This document shows, piece by piece, positions 11,781 through 25,670 of a stretch of 64,000 bases of DNA; position 1 is the stretch's first letter; each line of letters begins with the position of its first letter. The notes beneath the pieces were generated by a model. The model searched no databases, had not been told where the DNA came from, and saw only the letters and a list, made by a program, of their open reading frames with translations. Source of the DNA: Nymphaea colorata (lineage: Eukaryota; Streptophyta; Magnoliopsida; Nymphaeales; Nymphaeaceae). The position numbers and the translations under genes were made by a program. The stretch spans positions 1-64,000 of the forward strand of contig NC_045146.1 in assembly GCF_008831285.2 (NCBI RefSeq), in the 5' to 3' direction.

Positions 11781-13849
11781 CTGCAAACGTCATTGAGTTC
11801 CTCATTGCTCTCTCTTATTTGAGGTCATCTTGGGTTTTTTTTTCAGTCTTTACTTTTGCTCCACTAAGATTACCATATCTAGATTTGGTACAGGAGGCAT
11901 ACAAATGGGTTATCTTCCTGTTGAAGTTATGTTTAACACTGAAATTAGTTTTGGTTTGTCATTTGGAAGCTCTCCTTTACTTCAGTCAGTGATTCTAGAT
12001 GAAGAATGAAATCTCAGTTGGACAGAAAAGTCAATCCATCTTGTGGTGTTGGGATGTTACTTCTCCCCAAGGATGCAGCTTTCTAATTGCGGTGTCACAT
12101 TAAGTTTGGAAATGGACACTTCCCTGAGTTTGAAAACACAAAATTATCTTATTGGTTTTCTGCATGATTCCTCACTCATGTAGCACACATTAAAAGCATA
12201 TCCTACATGTATGTTGAGCCGGACATTCATCCCCTTGGCAAGACAATGTTATTTCTTACTAACCCTCGTGCATGCTTTGGGACAGAGAGGATAGTCCAAT
12301 ATGACATTTCATAAAAAGGATCTTATTAATTTTAGCTTTCTTTTTATGAAATTTGATACTAATGCATTACTTATTGCATGGGCTTGTACCTTAATTTTGT
12401 GTTGTTGGTACGGGTGGCAGAATTTAGTTGTTTTGTAATAACTGTGAGTGGTTTTTGCACCTAAAATATTATGGAGAAGACGCTAAAAGCTAATTTAGCT
12501 AGGTTCCTCTTTTACAACCTTCCTACAAACTCTGCTCTCTGGTAGGTGGTTAAGGCGGCATTAGAAGTGGGGAATGCTACTATTGCATTATATTGGTGGC
12601 AAAGAGCCAGTTGTTTGAGACATGCTCTTCTTTCTCCTTTATTGAAAAGTTGTTGTCCCTCGTGATGGGAAATTCTTCATTCAGTTGGGCATGAACTTCT
12701 CAGTAGTTCCTCAAAATTGACCTTTGGTGATGATGTTTCTTTCCCATGTTGTCCTTGCAATGTGGATGTTTCTACAAGTACTTGAGTTCACAGCGTTCAC
12801 ATGTGAAAAATCAGTAGTCTCGGATCTGCATTGCATAGTCTTCTGCGAACTTGATGGTGGATGAAGTATTTAAGTTAGCCTGATGGTTATCTTGTCTGGA
12901 AACATCTCCATGTTTCATGCTTGTCTCATTGAGCGGCTATTGTTTCTTTGTACATGCACACGTGATCTTTTTGCAACTGGCTTACATCAAATGGAATACG
13001 AACTATGTAGTGTTTGGTTTCCTAATGGTTATGGTTACTGTGGGGGTGTGATTATTTTCTTGTCCAACAAATAGCAGCTGATGCAGTGATCACAAGCGAA
13101 GTTAATAATAACATTTAGGCGAAATGATAAGGCTGTGCTGCTTCAATTCTCCTTGTCGCAACTTGGTTTTGCTGGTCTGGCAGGTTGTTCTCATTTCTCT
13201 GTTCATTTTTCTGGCTATTTATCCCATGCAGTAGTTTACTGGTCGCTGTTGCTTATACACCAAGTGCACTGAATGAACCTAGTCGTCTTGCTATACTGGA
13301 AGGAAACTATGTATCTAATGTTGTAGATGTATGGCATGGATATTGTCGAGGTAAAAAGTTGGAAGGCAGATTTCATAGTGTTTACAAAGCACGAATGCAA
13401 GAGGAACTTCACTATAATAGTCAGTGCTTTTGTTGTCCCTCTCCTTGTCCTGTTCACGTTGGTATCCTCTAGTAATACGCTGAACAGTAAAGGAAAATTT
13501 TTTTAACTCCGCCATTGGTTGAGGTTTTACTTGGCCAATGCCAGTCCCAAGCCTGGATAAAGGAGGTTTTACTTGGTCTACTTTTATTGGATAACTTATT
13601 TGTGTGTGGACTCTTTGCAAAAGCTTCTCGTAACTATAATGATATACAGACAAGTCCTTAAACAAAACGCACCGAAAGAAATTACGTTTTTTTCCTTGTG
13701 CACACAATGCACTTCTTACAAATGAAAGTAACTCATGCACTAAAGACTTCCGCTGCTTGGCAGCTTGAGAACGCTTTTTTATTATTTCTAAAAGAATTGC
13801 GGCAACCATTTTTATACAGCCAATAAAATACAAGGCTGCGTAGGACTCT

Positions 13850-14325
13850 TACACGCTTTCCGTGTGCAAGAGAACCTACGCGAGAGGTTTGAGTTCTCGT
13901 GCTGTAGGGGACCTGCAGTTCTGCCGGCCAGGAATTTCGTCATCGCAGACTACTGCCCTTCGAGCTCAGGTTGGATGCTCGAGCTTGTGGGTGCCCGGCT
14001 TCAAACACAACATCTACGCGCAACCCTGCCACATGTGGTTGATGGTCGTCACGTCTTCCCCGAAGGCATTCGAACCGTCGCGAATATCCTCACGAGCTTG
14101 CCGGAGACATCTGCCTGCAACCAGAGACTTCGACGTTTCAGGGGGACGGCTGGGCGGAGGTGTAACTGGTGAGATTAAAGGGCCGTCATCCCGCCATGGC
14201 GACTGGGAAAGTGAGCAGTGCCTGAGCACCGACCATCCCTGGCCCACCGAGGACGATAGGAATTGGAAGGGAGGAAGGCGCCGAGTTGGGGAAGGTCCTC
14301 GCAGTGGTCGAAGGATGTACACAAT
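13850..14325. other. GC-rich segment of unknown origin
   Basis: About 470 bp markedly richer in GC and CpG than everything around it. It is open in three overlapping frames (up to 161 codons on + from 13862, 102 codons on - at 14014-14322). None resembles a family I recognise and no copy exists elsewhere in the window. It sits exactly between the end of the 10.3-13.6 kb segment and a rearranged arm piece, so it could be a captured gene or organelle fragment. Open frames may reflect base composition only. Confidence 0.35.
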
Positions 14326-15170
14326 TGATGTAGCTATCTGGTATTAATCGACTAACTAATTGTAACAAAACCGAGTTCAAATTTTTTCTTATGTAACTGG
14401 ATCCGTGAGAAATTGAATCTTGCATACATCCATTGAGAAATTTATTATGGATGCGTTTGGATTTTTCTTATCATTCAATCAACTGGATTCAAAAAGTTTG
14501 AATCTTACATACATGCCTCCTAGGTACCATGCCTATGTATATCCCACTTTTTTTTCTTCATGCAAGTTTAATTTTTCCTTCTTTTTTTGCCTTCTCTTTG
14601 ATTATAAATTTTAGTGTCACATCCTATTTAATTTTGTTCCTAAAATAATGGGAAGTAAGTTGATTCCGTACCATTTTATTCCGAACACTCTCCAATGCGA
14701 ATATATGAATAAAATTTTGGACATTTTCTAGCTCCAGTTCAGAAAAGATCATCCACTATGGTAAGTGATCATCTATAGCAACAGTTGATCAGCACCAAGC
14801 AAACAAAGTAAGTTGCCTTTAACGGGGCAAACACTCACATCAATTGTATACATTTTCGCCAACTTTTTGCGACTTTCTTTTTTTTTATACGAGTCCGATC
14901 TTCGAAAGAGGTATTCACTAATATTTTTGATCTTTTGATTTTTCAATATACATGAAAATGAAGGTGACAATAATTTCCTAGAAGCAGTTTGAAAAATGAA
15001 AACCACTGTTGTCATCCAAATGACGACCTTTAAAAAGTCAAATCCAGGGTCTCCTAATTATATGAAGCAAGCACGTCAGCATTTGCGCCATCCATCGACT
15101 ATTTATTTCAAAGTTTCCTTGTTGGTTCCCGGGACTTCTATTGATTGCTTGTCATGGATGTGCAATAATT
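14326..15170. repeat. Rearranged arm pieces meeting head to head
   Basis: 14326-14815 matches the right-arm orientation (about 23450-23900), while 14826-15165 matches the opposite orientation (about 42845-43135, and 1630-1850 of the left arm). The two pieces abut near 14820. In the arms these segments are adjacent in one orientation, so an inversion or template switch created this junction. Confidence 0.7.
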
Positions 15171-15283
15171 GGAATGTGGACCAGGCAAAACCAAGACCAG
15201 CCAGAAACAATGGTGCTTTGTCTGCAAAAGCAGAGGAAAGTTCAGTTAGATAAAGGGTTGGATTTAAGATTTTCAAGCTGGAG

Positions 15284-15415
15284 AAAATAGAGATTGATGA
15301 ATATCTTGCTATAATCTGGTGCCCATAGGCACAAGCCAGCCCACTGATAAAAATAGAGATTGATGAATATCTTGCTATAATCTGGTGCCCATAGGCACAA
15401 GCCAGCCCACTGATA
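15284..15415 (+). repeat. 66-bp tandem duplication
   Basis: Two essentially identical 66-bp units (15284-15349 and 15350-15415), each containing GGTGCCCATAGGCACAAGCC. The embedded GTGCCCATAGGCAC is an imperfect palindrome. Confidence 0.9.
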
Positions 15416-15419
15416 ATTA

Positions 15420-16030
15420 ATGAGAAATAGGAGGAGGATCTTCTCAATTAAGTGCACCTAAGAATCCATACTTACTATTGGCTTCCTAGAATCTATTTTC
15501 AGGTGTGGCAATATAATAGTTTTCAAAAGAGTGGATTTGAGCAGCAGGCAGCAGCAATTCAAATTCGCAGATCTGAGATTCTCGATGATCTCATATCATC
15601 ATCTTCACAAACCTCAAATCCGAAGTAAACACATATGGCCTCAGTTCATTCAGTAGCCTTTCTTTTTCGTTTTCGTAAGAAGGAATTACATCGGGCAGTG
15701 AGACTTAGTTCACTTGCTGTATTGTAAAACTCCATGGCATGCTTAAACTTGCGCAGAGGGGTAGCTCTTATGAGTTTACTTTGAAGCCTAATCGTTCTTA
15801 TGGTAGTCAAAGCCTTAGAGGTATCATCATGTGTTTCAAGATACATTTATACTTTCTCTTGCTAAATTGTGAATTTCATTGCTTGATTTATGGGGGGATA
15901 CCCAGAAGAGGCTGAAACCTCTTTCCTTGTCTCTAGGGTTCATGCATACTTGAAGACCTGGGTGAGGAGCAGGACTATCATCAATTACAGTGTTGCAGAT
16001 TCATCATTTGTAGTTGAGGGCAATAGTACC
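15420..16030. other. Spacer between duplicated segments, nothing recognised
   Basis: Unique sequence with no conserved open frame. It ends where the right arm begins. Confidence 0.4.
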
Positions 16031-16620
16031 CATGCTTTATACCATTCCTCAGTTTCCAGATGTGCCCTATGGCAGCATGGAAACAATTCTTCCACCATTT
16101 TTGAAGAACTGGGTTTCTAATCTTCTTCCTGCTCCGTCATTGAAGTACCTTTATAAGGCCTCCCTTAGGCACTCTTCTTCCCAGATTTAATAACTCTTCT
16201 CCTCCAAATGCTTTGGCAGATGGGGCATTTAAAGAACAGATAACACTCATCCTCCTCTGCTTTTCCACATAAACTGCAGCCTGAAGCCATGCTAATCCAA
16301 GTCTCTTCAACCTGTCTTCAGTAAGTAAACAGCCTTCTTCTCCCACATAGAGCGTGCAGTTTGCTTCAGGACAGCTCTTTGTTAGCCATACCCCCTTCAT
16401 GCCAAGGATCAGCTAGGCCTCTAGCTTTTATATGATCCAGAATAGAGGCTCTGGTAATATCTTCGCTATTTCCTCCATTCCATGTTAATCTCTCCTGCTG
16501 GTTAGAGCTGAGGTATCCTTCGATGAGATAGATCAGGTGATTGGGGAAAGAAAAAAAAAAGAAGAAAAAGAAAAGAAAAACACTCCCATGAGAGCATTTC
16601 ACAGGTTGCCCAGCCACAAA
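16030..16620 (-). mobile_element. LINE 3'-end remnant, right-arm copy
   Basis: Mirrored copy of the left-arm LINE fragment. On the - strand it reads CTLYVGEEGCLLTEDRLKRL in one open frame, slightly better preserved than the left copy at this point. The zinc-binding blocks still fall in different frames. It is truncated at 16032, where the inverted-repeat match ends. Confidence 0.65.
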
Positions 16621-19600
16621 AGCTCCTTATCTAGTCATCGGTGAACTCTTCTTAGTAAACAGAACTTTGATGGGACCAGATATATATAATGTTTCATGTT
16701 GCGGGGTCACCCAGTCAGGGAGCGACCTCATCTCAAACCACTTTAGGCAATTAGAAATGGACACTTAAACCCTCCTCCTTTATCCAGGCTTGGGACTGGC
16801 ATTGGTAAAGTAAAACCTGAACCAATGGCGGAGTTAAAAACTTTTTTCCTACTGTTCAATGCATTGGCCACAGCCACTTCCAAGAAAGAGAACATCAACG
16901 TGGCTGACCAGCAAAACCAGGTAGCCACAAGCAAAAACCAAGGGTGCTTTCTCTTATTTCCATGCTTATTATTAACTTCTTCTATACCTGCCACAATAAG
17001 CTGCTAAATGGAAACGTCGAGCAACTGGTATAAAAGAAAACTGTCCATGGACATGTTTTCTACCAAGACAATCATCCAGGACAAATTTAAAATTGAATTA
17101 AAACAACATAGTCCTCAAGAACTTGAATAGATAATAGATGCCCATTCTATTTAAAATGTGTTTGCACCATGCCTAAGCAAAATAGGACATGCACCTAGTC
17201 TGAGAAGAACATGATGGTGACAGGAAGAGACCATATGCCACCTAGAATATCTAAACATTTTTTGAACACTCCTCTTCTTCCCAGTGTCAAGCAATAAGGG
17301 ATTTCACTTCACTGAGTAGCAAGCAATTCAGTTTGTAAGAGTAGTATTTTCAAACTGCACAGGGACAACCTTTAGAGCAGTGCACATATAACATAGACTA
17401 CCATATACACTCATGTGTACTTACTACTTATGCACAAAAAGTCGTATTCATAAACATACTCAAGCACACTGATGTCAGAGTGTAGCCAGCAGGGCCATGA
17501 CCCTCCTCAAATTTTAAAGAGAAAGAATTCACATCCTTATATCTTAAAAAATTTCGATTGGCCCCAAGCAAAATTGTGGATCCATCAACAGATGTTGGCT
17601 ATATATATATTTGTGCAAAAAAATTGTGGATCCACCCACAAATACAAGCCATATATATTTGTGAATAACATGAATATGCTATGGATACGAATATGCCCTT
17701 TATCAGTTTTTCCAGGCAAATGGTACAAAAAATGCAAATGATAAGCTGTTTTACAATTTTTGTGTACATCAATATGTATAGGCATATGATTTTTTGTGCA
17801 CAAATACAAGTGAGTGTGCATGGTGATATACTATATGTGCACTGCCTTGGAAGATAGTCACTGTGCAGTTTGCACATGTTGCTACTTTAAAATAATAGGC
17901 ACTAAATGGTTTAATTTTGAAGTATAAATTGTTTATTGTGTCTCCTCAAATTGCTATGCACTTGTATCTAACCTAATGAGGTAAAACCAAGGCACATCAA
18001 TTGCTGGTTCAAACTTAAAACATTGAGTGCAGTAATATATTAAAAATCAAATTACCAATGGAGACCAATTGTTCCATCCTTAGCATCTCGGAAACACTAA
18101 TCAAACAAACTGTAGTGTCTCCCATAAGTCTCCCGCCAACCAAGTGCCTGATTCTTTTTTATGCAGCCAAACTTCAAGCTCTAGTTTTCTCTATTAGTTA
18201 TATATGATATATCACAAAGGAAAATTTAAAAAAATTATAGCTTGTGGCTATTTAATATAACACTTTTTCATAGGTTATTGCCAATAAATTTTTCATAAAT
18301 TAGGCAGACACAAGGAGTGAAAAATCAACAACAAAGGCAATAATGTGTAATTTAGACACTAGACACATGTAGATCACATTAGAGATTTTGAGAGAGCTCT
18401 TTTAATTAACTGTTTTTTGACAAAAAATAGAAAAAATAAAGTTAGCATTTATTTAAAGAGTTATTGTTATTGTTGACCGTGGTAGTGGGGGTGAAAGTGA
18501 TAGCAATAATAATACTAATAATCATTGAGGTTCAACAATATAATGGTGATAGTAGTAGCAATAGTGGCAATGATATTAGTGCTAAAAATCAGAGTTGGCC
18601 CTAATACTGGTGATGAAAATAATATAATATTAATATTTATGAAAAACTTATTGGCAATAACCTAGGCAAAAAAGTGTTGGAAAATCTTATTCATATCAAA
18701 TAGTGACAAGCTATAATTTCTTTAAATTTTTCTTGGTGATATATCATATATAACTAATGGAGAAAACTAGAGCCTAAAGTTTGGCTGCATAAAAGAATCA
18801 GGCACTTGGTAAGTGGGAGACTTATGAGACATTATAGGTTGTTTGATTAGTGTTCTCGAGATGCCAAGGATGGAACAATTGGTTTCCACTGGTAATTTGA
18901 TTTTTAAGGTATTACTACATTCGATGATTTAAGTTTGAACCAGCAATTGATGTGCCTCAGTTTTACTTCAAATGCCTATTACATAAGTTTGGGAATGAAG
19001 GCAAGTAGGGGCGCAAGTGTGGACACAGGTGCAGAGCAATTTCAGGAGACATAATAAACAGTTCACACTTCAAAATTAAACCATTCAGTGCCTATTATTT
19101 TATAGTAGCAGCATGTGGAAACTGCAGAGTGACTATCTTCCAAAGCAGTGGACAAAAAATCATGTCCTATACATATTGATGTACACAAAAATTATAAAAC
19201 AACATATCATTTGCATTTTTTGTACCATTTGCCTGAAAAAAAAACTGATAAAGGGCATATTTGTATTAATAGCATATTCATATTATTCACAAATATATAT
19301 AGCGAGCATCTGTTGGTAGATCCACAATTTTGTTTGGGTGTGAATTCTTTCTCTTTAAAATTTGAGGAGGGCCATGGCTCTGCAGGCTCCCCCTGGCTAC
19401 ACCCTAACATCAGTGTGCATGATTGCATGAGTATGTTTACGATACGACTTTTTTGTGCACAAGTAGTAAGTACACATGAGTGTATATGGTATTCAATGCT
19501 ATATGTGTACTGCTCTAAAGGTTGTCTCTGTGCAGTTTGAAAATACTACTCTTACAAACTGATAGAAGCTAATATATATACATCTGGCCTCTCACACATG

Positions 19601-22600
19601 CAGCTCAATGCATTATATTAGGTTTTGTGTGAGAGACGCCAGATTCCTCTAAATCATCGAAAAAAACAATGTTCCATGTGTGTCCATATATCCACATTCA
19701 AAATTGCTTTGCACTTGTACCCCCACTCCCCATGTGACATAGTTGGCCAATCAATTTACTATGCAAGGGCAGAGCTAGGGGGCCATAGCCCTTTGGTGCC
19801 TGAAAAACAAAATATGTACTACATAACATTTCTAAAAAACTTTCATAAGGACCCAATGAAAATTCTATAAATTATATACTACTTAGGGAGATCCACCCCT
19901 ACTACTAAGAATGGCCAGAATGAATCCTGAGTGAGTTCCTCAACAAAGTTTTCACTGCTGCTAACAAGCAGCGGTCAGTTCTGATGGAGTTTTACAAATC
20001 CACCTCAGTGTTACTGGCAAACATAATCCAAGTGGCACACATAATCCAACAACTATAGACAATTGACCCATGAGCTCAAGACCTACAAACCTTCTGCAAA
20101 CAAGTGTTCAAAAGAAGTTGGACTTTGAAAGGCAGAAATTACATCTTGATTTCAACTAAAACTGGATAGAAAATCGATGAATTTGTACCAAATGCTCTCA
20201 TCGCCTAACTACCAATGGATTCAGACCATGTCCCCTATCATCTTAACTACAGATACAAGATAATATATGAAAAATGATAAGCTAAAAAGACGAGTGTCAA
20301 ACTATTCAAATACACAAAGAGAAAGAAAAGATGCTGTAAAGGAGAAAAAGCAGTTTCAAAAAAGAGAGTAATTAGAAAAGTAGATAAAAGAGGGAGAAAT
20401 ATTAATCTGCAGAAAGCATTCCTTCATTCCTTGTACTGCAACACAACCTGCACACACACTTTTTGAAGACCAACATAGAAAAACTCTGGCAACAGCAAAT
20501 TCCCAGCGCAGAAATCTCTCTAGTGCAAAAATTTCACATCTAAACAAAAGCACCCAGTAAATAAAACCAAAACTGCAATTCATAGATTAGACAAAGACAG
20601 TCATATACGTACCTGTTTGGATCTACCTAGATAGTCACACACTCTTCAAAAGCATCCTTACCTAATCTCCAAGCATAATAAGAGATGACCAAGCTAAGAG
20701 GAGTATGATGGTAAGGAGAACGTGCCATATGCACCTGAAACAACTTGGATGTAGACTTTGAGACAATTTTCCTGATCCCAGGTGCATGCAGCAATGCTTA
20801 ATTGCATTAAATCTGGACAATCAACTCCACTAGTTAGGATGCCAGATCTGATGATTAAGCCGATGAACTACAATTTTTTTTTTTTTAAAAAAGATTATGA
20901 ATAGCACTCAAGATGTATTCCATGTCTTTCTTAGTAGACTGGTTGGCTAGCAATAGCTCAGATAACCATAAAATTATGTAATAGAAAGGTAGACTGCATC
21001 ATGAATTAGAGTTGCACCACAATGTCAGATTGCAAATTTGCATTTCAGAGAAGACGAGGCCACTGCCATGTTTTTTATAATACATCTCCTTGAAAAGAGA
21101 CTATTCTTCGTGTAGGAGAACATTCAGGCATTTATGAAGACATCCCCATTTCCAAAAATGTTCAATTCACTATGGACCAGTTGGGCATGAAACCAAATCT
21201 CATGCTGTGCTGGTCTTCATATCGAGGCCAAGTTTGGACTCTGAACATCTTTGGGTCTACGGATGTAATTTAGATAATAACTTCATTTGGATCATAAACA
21301 TGGATCTAAATGAAGAATGAAATTAACAGAAATGAATCTTCAAGTAAAACAAGATCCAAAGTTGCAGATCCAATGCATCAATATGTGACGCCCATTATAA
21401 ATTGATATGCCACAAAAGAATTCAAGTTATGATCGTGGATTCAAATTATGATCCCTGAACACTAATCGTGATTCAAAACAAGTTGTATTCGTACCGGGAT
21501 CATCATCATGTAAAGAGAATAAGTCTAACAGGATGAAAAAAATGTAATCTATTTAATCTACATCCAATTTTTTAAATGGATCGCACATCAGACTTGAATA
21601 AGAATATGGATCTGAAACCAAATGTTAGCAAATCTATGTCGTAATATTTAATTAGAAGACAAATTAATTAAATTGGGTAAAAAACCAAGAAACAATGATA
21701 TAATAATATACACACGAAATCCGAAACAAAGTAAAGGAAGAGGGAGTAGGCGAAAGCGGCCCGCAAGAACCAAAAAAACATAATAGTAATAAAAAGAACA
21801 AAACGGCAGCAAACCTGCTACAGTGCTACTCTGCCATTCTTGCTGCCTGCAAGAGAGGACCCAGCCACCGGCGACAGAGTCCGGTGGCCTCCTGTGCAGT
21901 ATGCGTTTGACCCTCCACCCACCCCTTTCTTCCTGTTTATTTTATTCTGTTTGATCTTTAGATGCTGTAGGAATAGGGATTCCTGCCCTCCAAACAGTAA
22001 GCAGGGCAAACGGCCCTGTACGCCGAAACCGAGAGGCGTAACAATGAAAAAACGGTGGAATCCAGCCATTGCCGGAGAAGACTGTAAATCTTGCTCTGAT
22101 ACGAATCTTGGGTTTTCCATACCTATTCCGCACATGCATCACATACTTCTTTTCGATGGCACAATATAAAGATTCAGATCATTTACCTTAGCTTTGTAGC
22201 GGAAGAGAAGGTGAGGATGGACGCGACTGGGGATCGCTCGATAGGCTCGTAACCTCTCAAGGAAGGAGAGATTCAGACACCTTTGAGAGAAGAGCGGGTA
22301 ATCTCTTCTTTGATGAAATGCCTCGTTCGATTTCTCATCACCCAACCATCGGAATCGTCTCCTATTTATAAATTTGTTCATGTAAAGGATAAGCATGATC
22401 ATTTGGATGATCATCGAGCTCATTTGCAGTTGGAGGGATAAGCAACCTCATTTGGGCAGAAAACCTGCTACTCTGCCATTCTTGCTGCCTGCAAGAGAGG
22501 ACACAACCACCGGCGACAGATTCCGGTGTCCTCCTGTGCAGTATGCGTTTGACCCTCTACTCACCCCTTTCTTCCTTTTTATTTTATTCTGTTTGATCTT

Positions 22601-24365
22601 TAGATGCTGTAGGAAGAGGGATTCCGGCCCTCCAAACAGTAACAGCAGGGCAAACCGCCCTGTACGCCGAAACCGAGAGGCGTAACAATGAAAAAAAGGT
22701 GCAATCCGGCCATTAAATGAAAAGACTGTAAATCTTGCTCTGATACCAATGTTGGTTTTCAAACCTATTCCGCACATGCATCACATACTTCTTTTCGATG
22801 GCACAATATAAAGATTCAGATCATTTACCTTAGCTTTGTAGCGGAAGAGAAGGTGAGGATGGACGCGACTGGGGATCGCTCGATAGGCTGGTAACCTCTC
22901 AAGGAAGGAGAGATTCAGACACCTTTGAGAGAAGAACGGGTAATCTCTTCTTCGCTGAAATGCCTCGTTCAATTTCTCATCACCCAACCATCGGAATCGT
23001 CTCCTATTTATAAATTTGTTCATGTAAAGGATAAGCATGATCATCGAGATCATTTGCAGTTGGTTGGGTGCAACCGCCACTTTCAACTGCCGCCTTTTCA
23101 TTTGAAAGTTATCGGATCCCGCCCATCACGGCCAAGAACTTGACAAGAAAAATTGGTTGCTATGGGAACCAGATTTGAACCTACAACTAACCATGAGCAT
23201 GAACGAAAAATTGGTTGGGCTTTAACTCGAACACGGAAACCTTGAAATAAATGGTCGATGAATTTTACTTTTTAAACGTGGTCATTTGGATGACAAGAGT
23301 GGATTTCAAGCTGCTTCTAGGAAATTTGTGTCAGCTTAATTTTCATGTATATTGAAAAATCAAAAGCTCAAAAATATTAGTGAATACCTCTTTCGCAGAT
23401 CGTACTCGTATAAAAAAAGAAAGTCGGAAAAAGGGAAAGAAAATGTACACAATAGATGTAGCTGTCTGGTATTAATCGACTAACAAAATGTAACAAAATC
23501 GAGTTCAAATTCTTTATTATGTAACTAGATCCAGTGAGAAATTGAATCTTACATACAACCATTCGGAAATTTATTATGGATGTGTTTGGATTTTTCTTAA
23601 ACATTCAACCATGGATTCAAAAAGTTTGAATATATATTTCGGTACCATGCCTGTGCATCCCGCATTTTTTCTTCATGTAAGTTTAATTTTCCCTTCTCTT
23701 TGTTTATAATTTTTATTGTCATTTTAATTTGCTCCTAAAATCTTGGGAACTAAGTTGATTTCGTACGTAATACATAACGAACACTCTCCAATGCAAATAC
23801 ATGAATAAAATTTTGGACATTTTCACACAGAAAAGAATATTCAATATGGGAAGTGATCATCCATAGCAGCAGTTGATCAGCACCAAGCAAACAAACTAAG
23901 TTGCCTTTATGAGTGGTGGAGGGGTATCTTCGTCCTTTGACCCCAAAAACATCACTTTTCCATTTTTGCCCTTCAGAGGAAAAGGGGGAGGGTGTCGTTG
24001 CTTTTCTTGACCTTAAGCGGTTGAGCCCCCAACATCGCAACCACGTTGGTTCACTTCTGAAGACCGTTGTTGGTTTCAACGTTAAGGGCATTTTAGTCAT
24101 TTTAAGTCACAAAGATAGCAACGAGCTTCTTGGACAGTAGAGTAGGCATTGTTTTGTTCCTAAATTATGCGTTTTATGGAAGGGTTGAAATAATGCATGA
24201 ATATTGATCGCACTCACACTAAATCAACCAATGGGTTGGGCTAAAACAAGGTAGGCTGATAAAACACGTCATTTGTATTTGTGCACTTTTTCAATGAATT
24301 TCTTTTATTGGATGTTTGTATTAAAATTAAAACGACACAAAAAAAATGAGCTTCTCTCTCTCTCT

Positions 24366-24431
<66 letters not shown>

Positions 24432-25088
24432 GTTTTTGGGTGTCTTCTTTTTTATAATATGAAAAAGAGACATGGTTATATATAGAGAGAAAAAAAAAGA
24501 ATGGTGATTCTAAGAGTCACCTAGCCATCTAATCAGGACTGTGATCAAACATGATAGATGGTTAAGAGAAAAATATATCATGGACATTTTTGTCATCTAA
24601 TATTAGTTTACATTTTTTTTCTCAATCATTCATCTGCTTAAACTGTTTTAAATGGATTATCTAAATTATATATATATATATATATATGTGTGTTGAGAGA
24701 AGCAATAATGGAACTTTTTTTAATCTCTTTATTCGATGCCTTTCCAAAGAGAGTGACTCAATTTTTTGAGTTATCTCAATCTTGGAATACATATATCTAA
24801 TAAAATAAATTCATAGAAAAATAATAAAAAAATCAAATGGCATATTTTATCTGCCTATTTTATTTTCACCTAACAGATTGATTGATTCAGTGGGATTGCA
24901 TGCAACTAAAGGTCTGGACAATGTTGACCCCGACTGATCCAATGTTCCTGTATTATTTCAGCCCTTCCACAAGAAGCATAATTTAGAAAAGTATCAAAGT
25001 TACTGTTTTGAAGTTGGTTGCTGTTTTGTGTTCAAAATGGCTAAAATGCCTCTTTAACATTGAAAACAACCGGGATTCAAGATTACTC
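16032..25088 (-). repeat. Right arm of the ~9 kb inverted repeat
   Basis: Reverse-complement copy of the left arm. It carries the same components mirrored: LINE remnant about 16030-16620, fold-back element 17329-19572, two LTR-like modules about 21830-23110, and the outer inverted-repeat element about 24040-25088. The fold-back element here keeps the outer terminal bases (GATAGAAGCTAA after 19560) that the left copy lost near 7743. The right arm is therefore not simply a later copy of the present left arm; both descend from a common source. Confidence 0.9.
17329..19572. mobile_element. Fold-back transposon, right-arm copy
   Basis: Mirrored copy of 5502-7743 inside the right arm. It shares the same truncated end (now at 17329) and keeps the complete outer bases at the other end (to 19572). 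Since both arms share the truncation, the element was already present and damaged before the inverted duplication. Confidence 0.75.
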
Positions 25089-25089
25089 G

Positions 25090-25670
25090 AATGCCTTTAA
25101 CATAAAAAAAAAAAAAAAAAAACAACGACCCATATGTTTAATAAGTCTACTTCAATCAAGGCCAGCTCTCCGGTTCATAAGTCTACCACCAACCAATTGG
25201 CGATGCTTCCACAAGAGGATTATGTGGGAGGCAGAACAGCATCAGGAGCACCAGTAAAATGCCGCAGGTCCTTCATACCTGAAAAGTAAATGCAAGAAAA
25301 AGACTCGGTGCAAGAAGGACACTGAAAATTTAACTTGTGTTACTAGTTTTACAGCCACAATTCGTCTAACTGACCAACACCATTGCTATCGCTGACACCG
25401 ACGCAGCTCAGGACCCCAAAAGCAGGAGGAATGGGGGGGTCTTCGGGCCTTGCTTGGGCAGTGGAGGTTAACACCTCTCGCTCACCCAAAACTATAGAAT
25501 ATCGAACGGAGGATACTTTCGCTATGCTAATTTTTGGTCAACCAACCTGAACTCAATCTCATTAAGCTTGCCTCGTCTAAGAAAAGATGCAGGTTGTTAG
25601 CACAAATAAGCTGTTGATTGGGTTCTAGATCTCGTGAGCTAACTTAGGTGGGTTGCTCTGTGAAATAGAT
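25090..25670. other. Flank of the right arm, no gene seen
   Basis: Starts with a poly-A run (about 25107-25125) immediately beyond the arm. It contains a GGGGGGGTCTTCGGGCC motif like that of common plant interspersed repeats (about 25432). I see no coding sequence. Confidence 0.4.

Larger units (their letters stand above)
10277..13570 (+). repeat. Kinase-bearing segment, inverted counterpart of 28970-31160
   Basis: The whole stretch except the kinase exon and one flanking repeat is the reverse complement of about 28970-31160. Shared landmarks include the intron-like sequence at 10616-10913, CCTGCAAACGTCATTGAG near 11780, TCTCCATGTTTCATGCTTG near 12905, and the CCAGTCCCAAGCCTGG motif near 13540. 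Estimated identity is around 90-95%. No frame apart from the kinase exon is open in both copies. Confidence 0.85.

Noticed and set aside
13862-14347. 161-codon frame on + as a gene
   Set aside because: Several frames are open at once in this GC-rich patch, there is no recognisable domain, and the end runs into repeat sequence.
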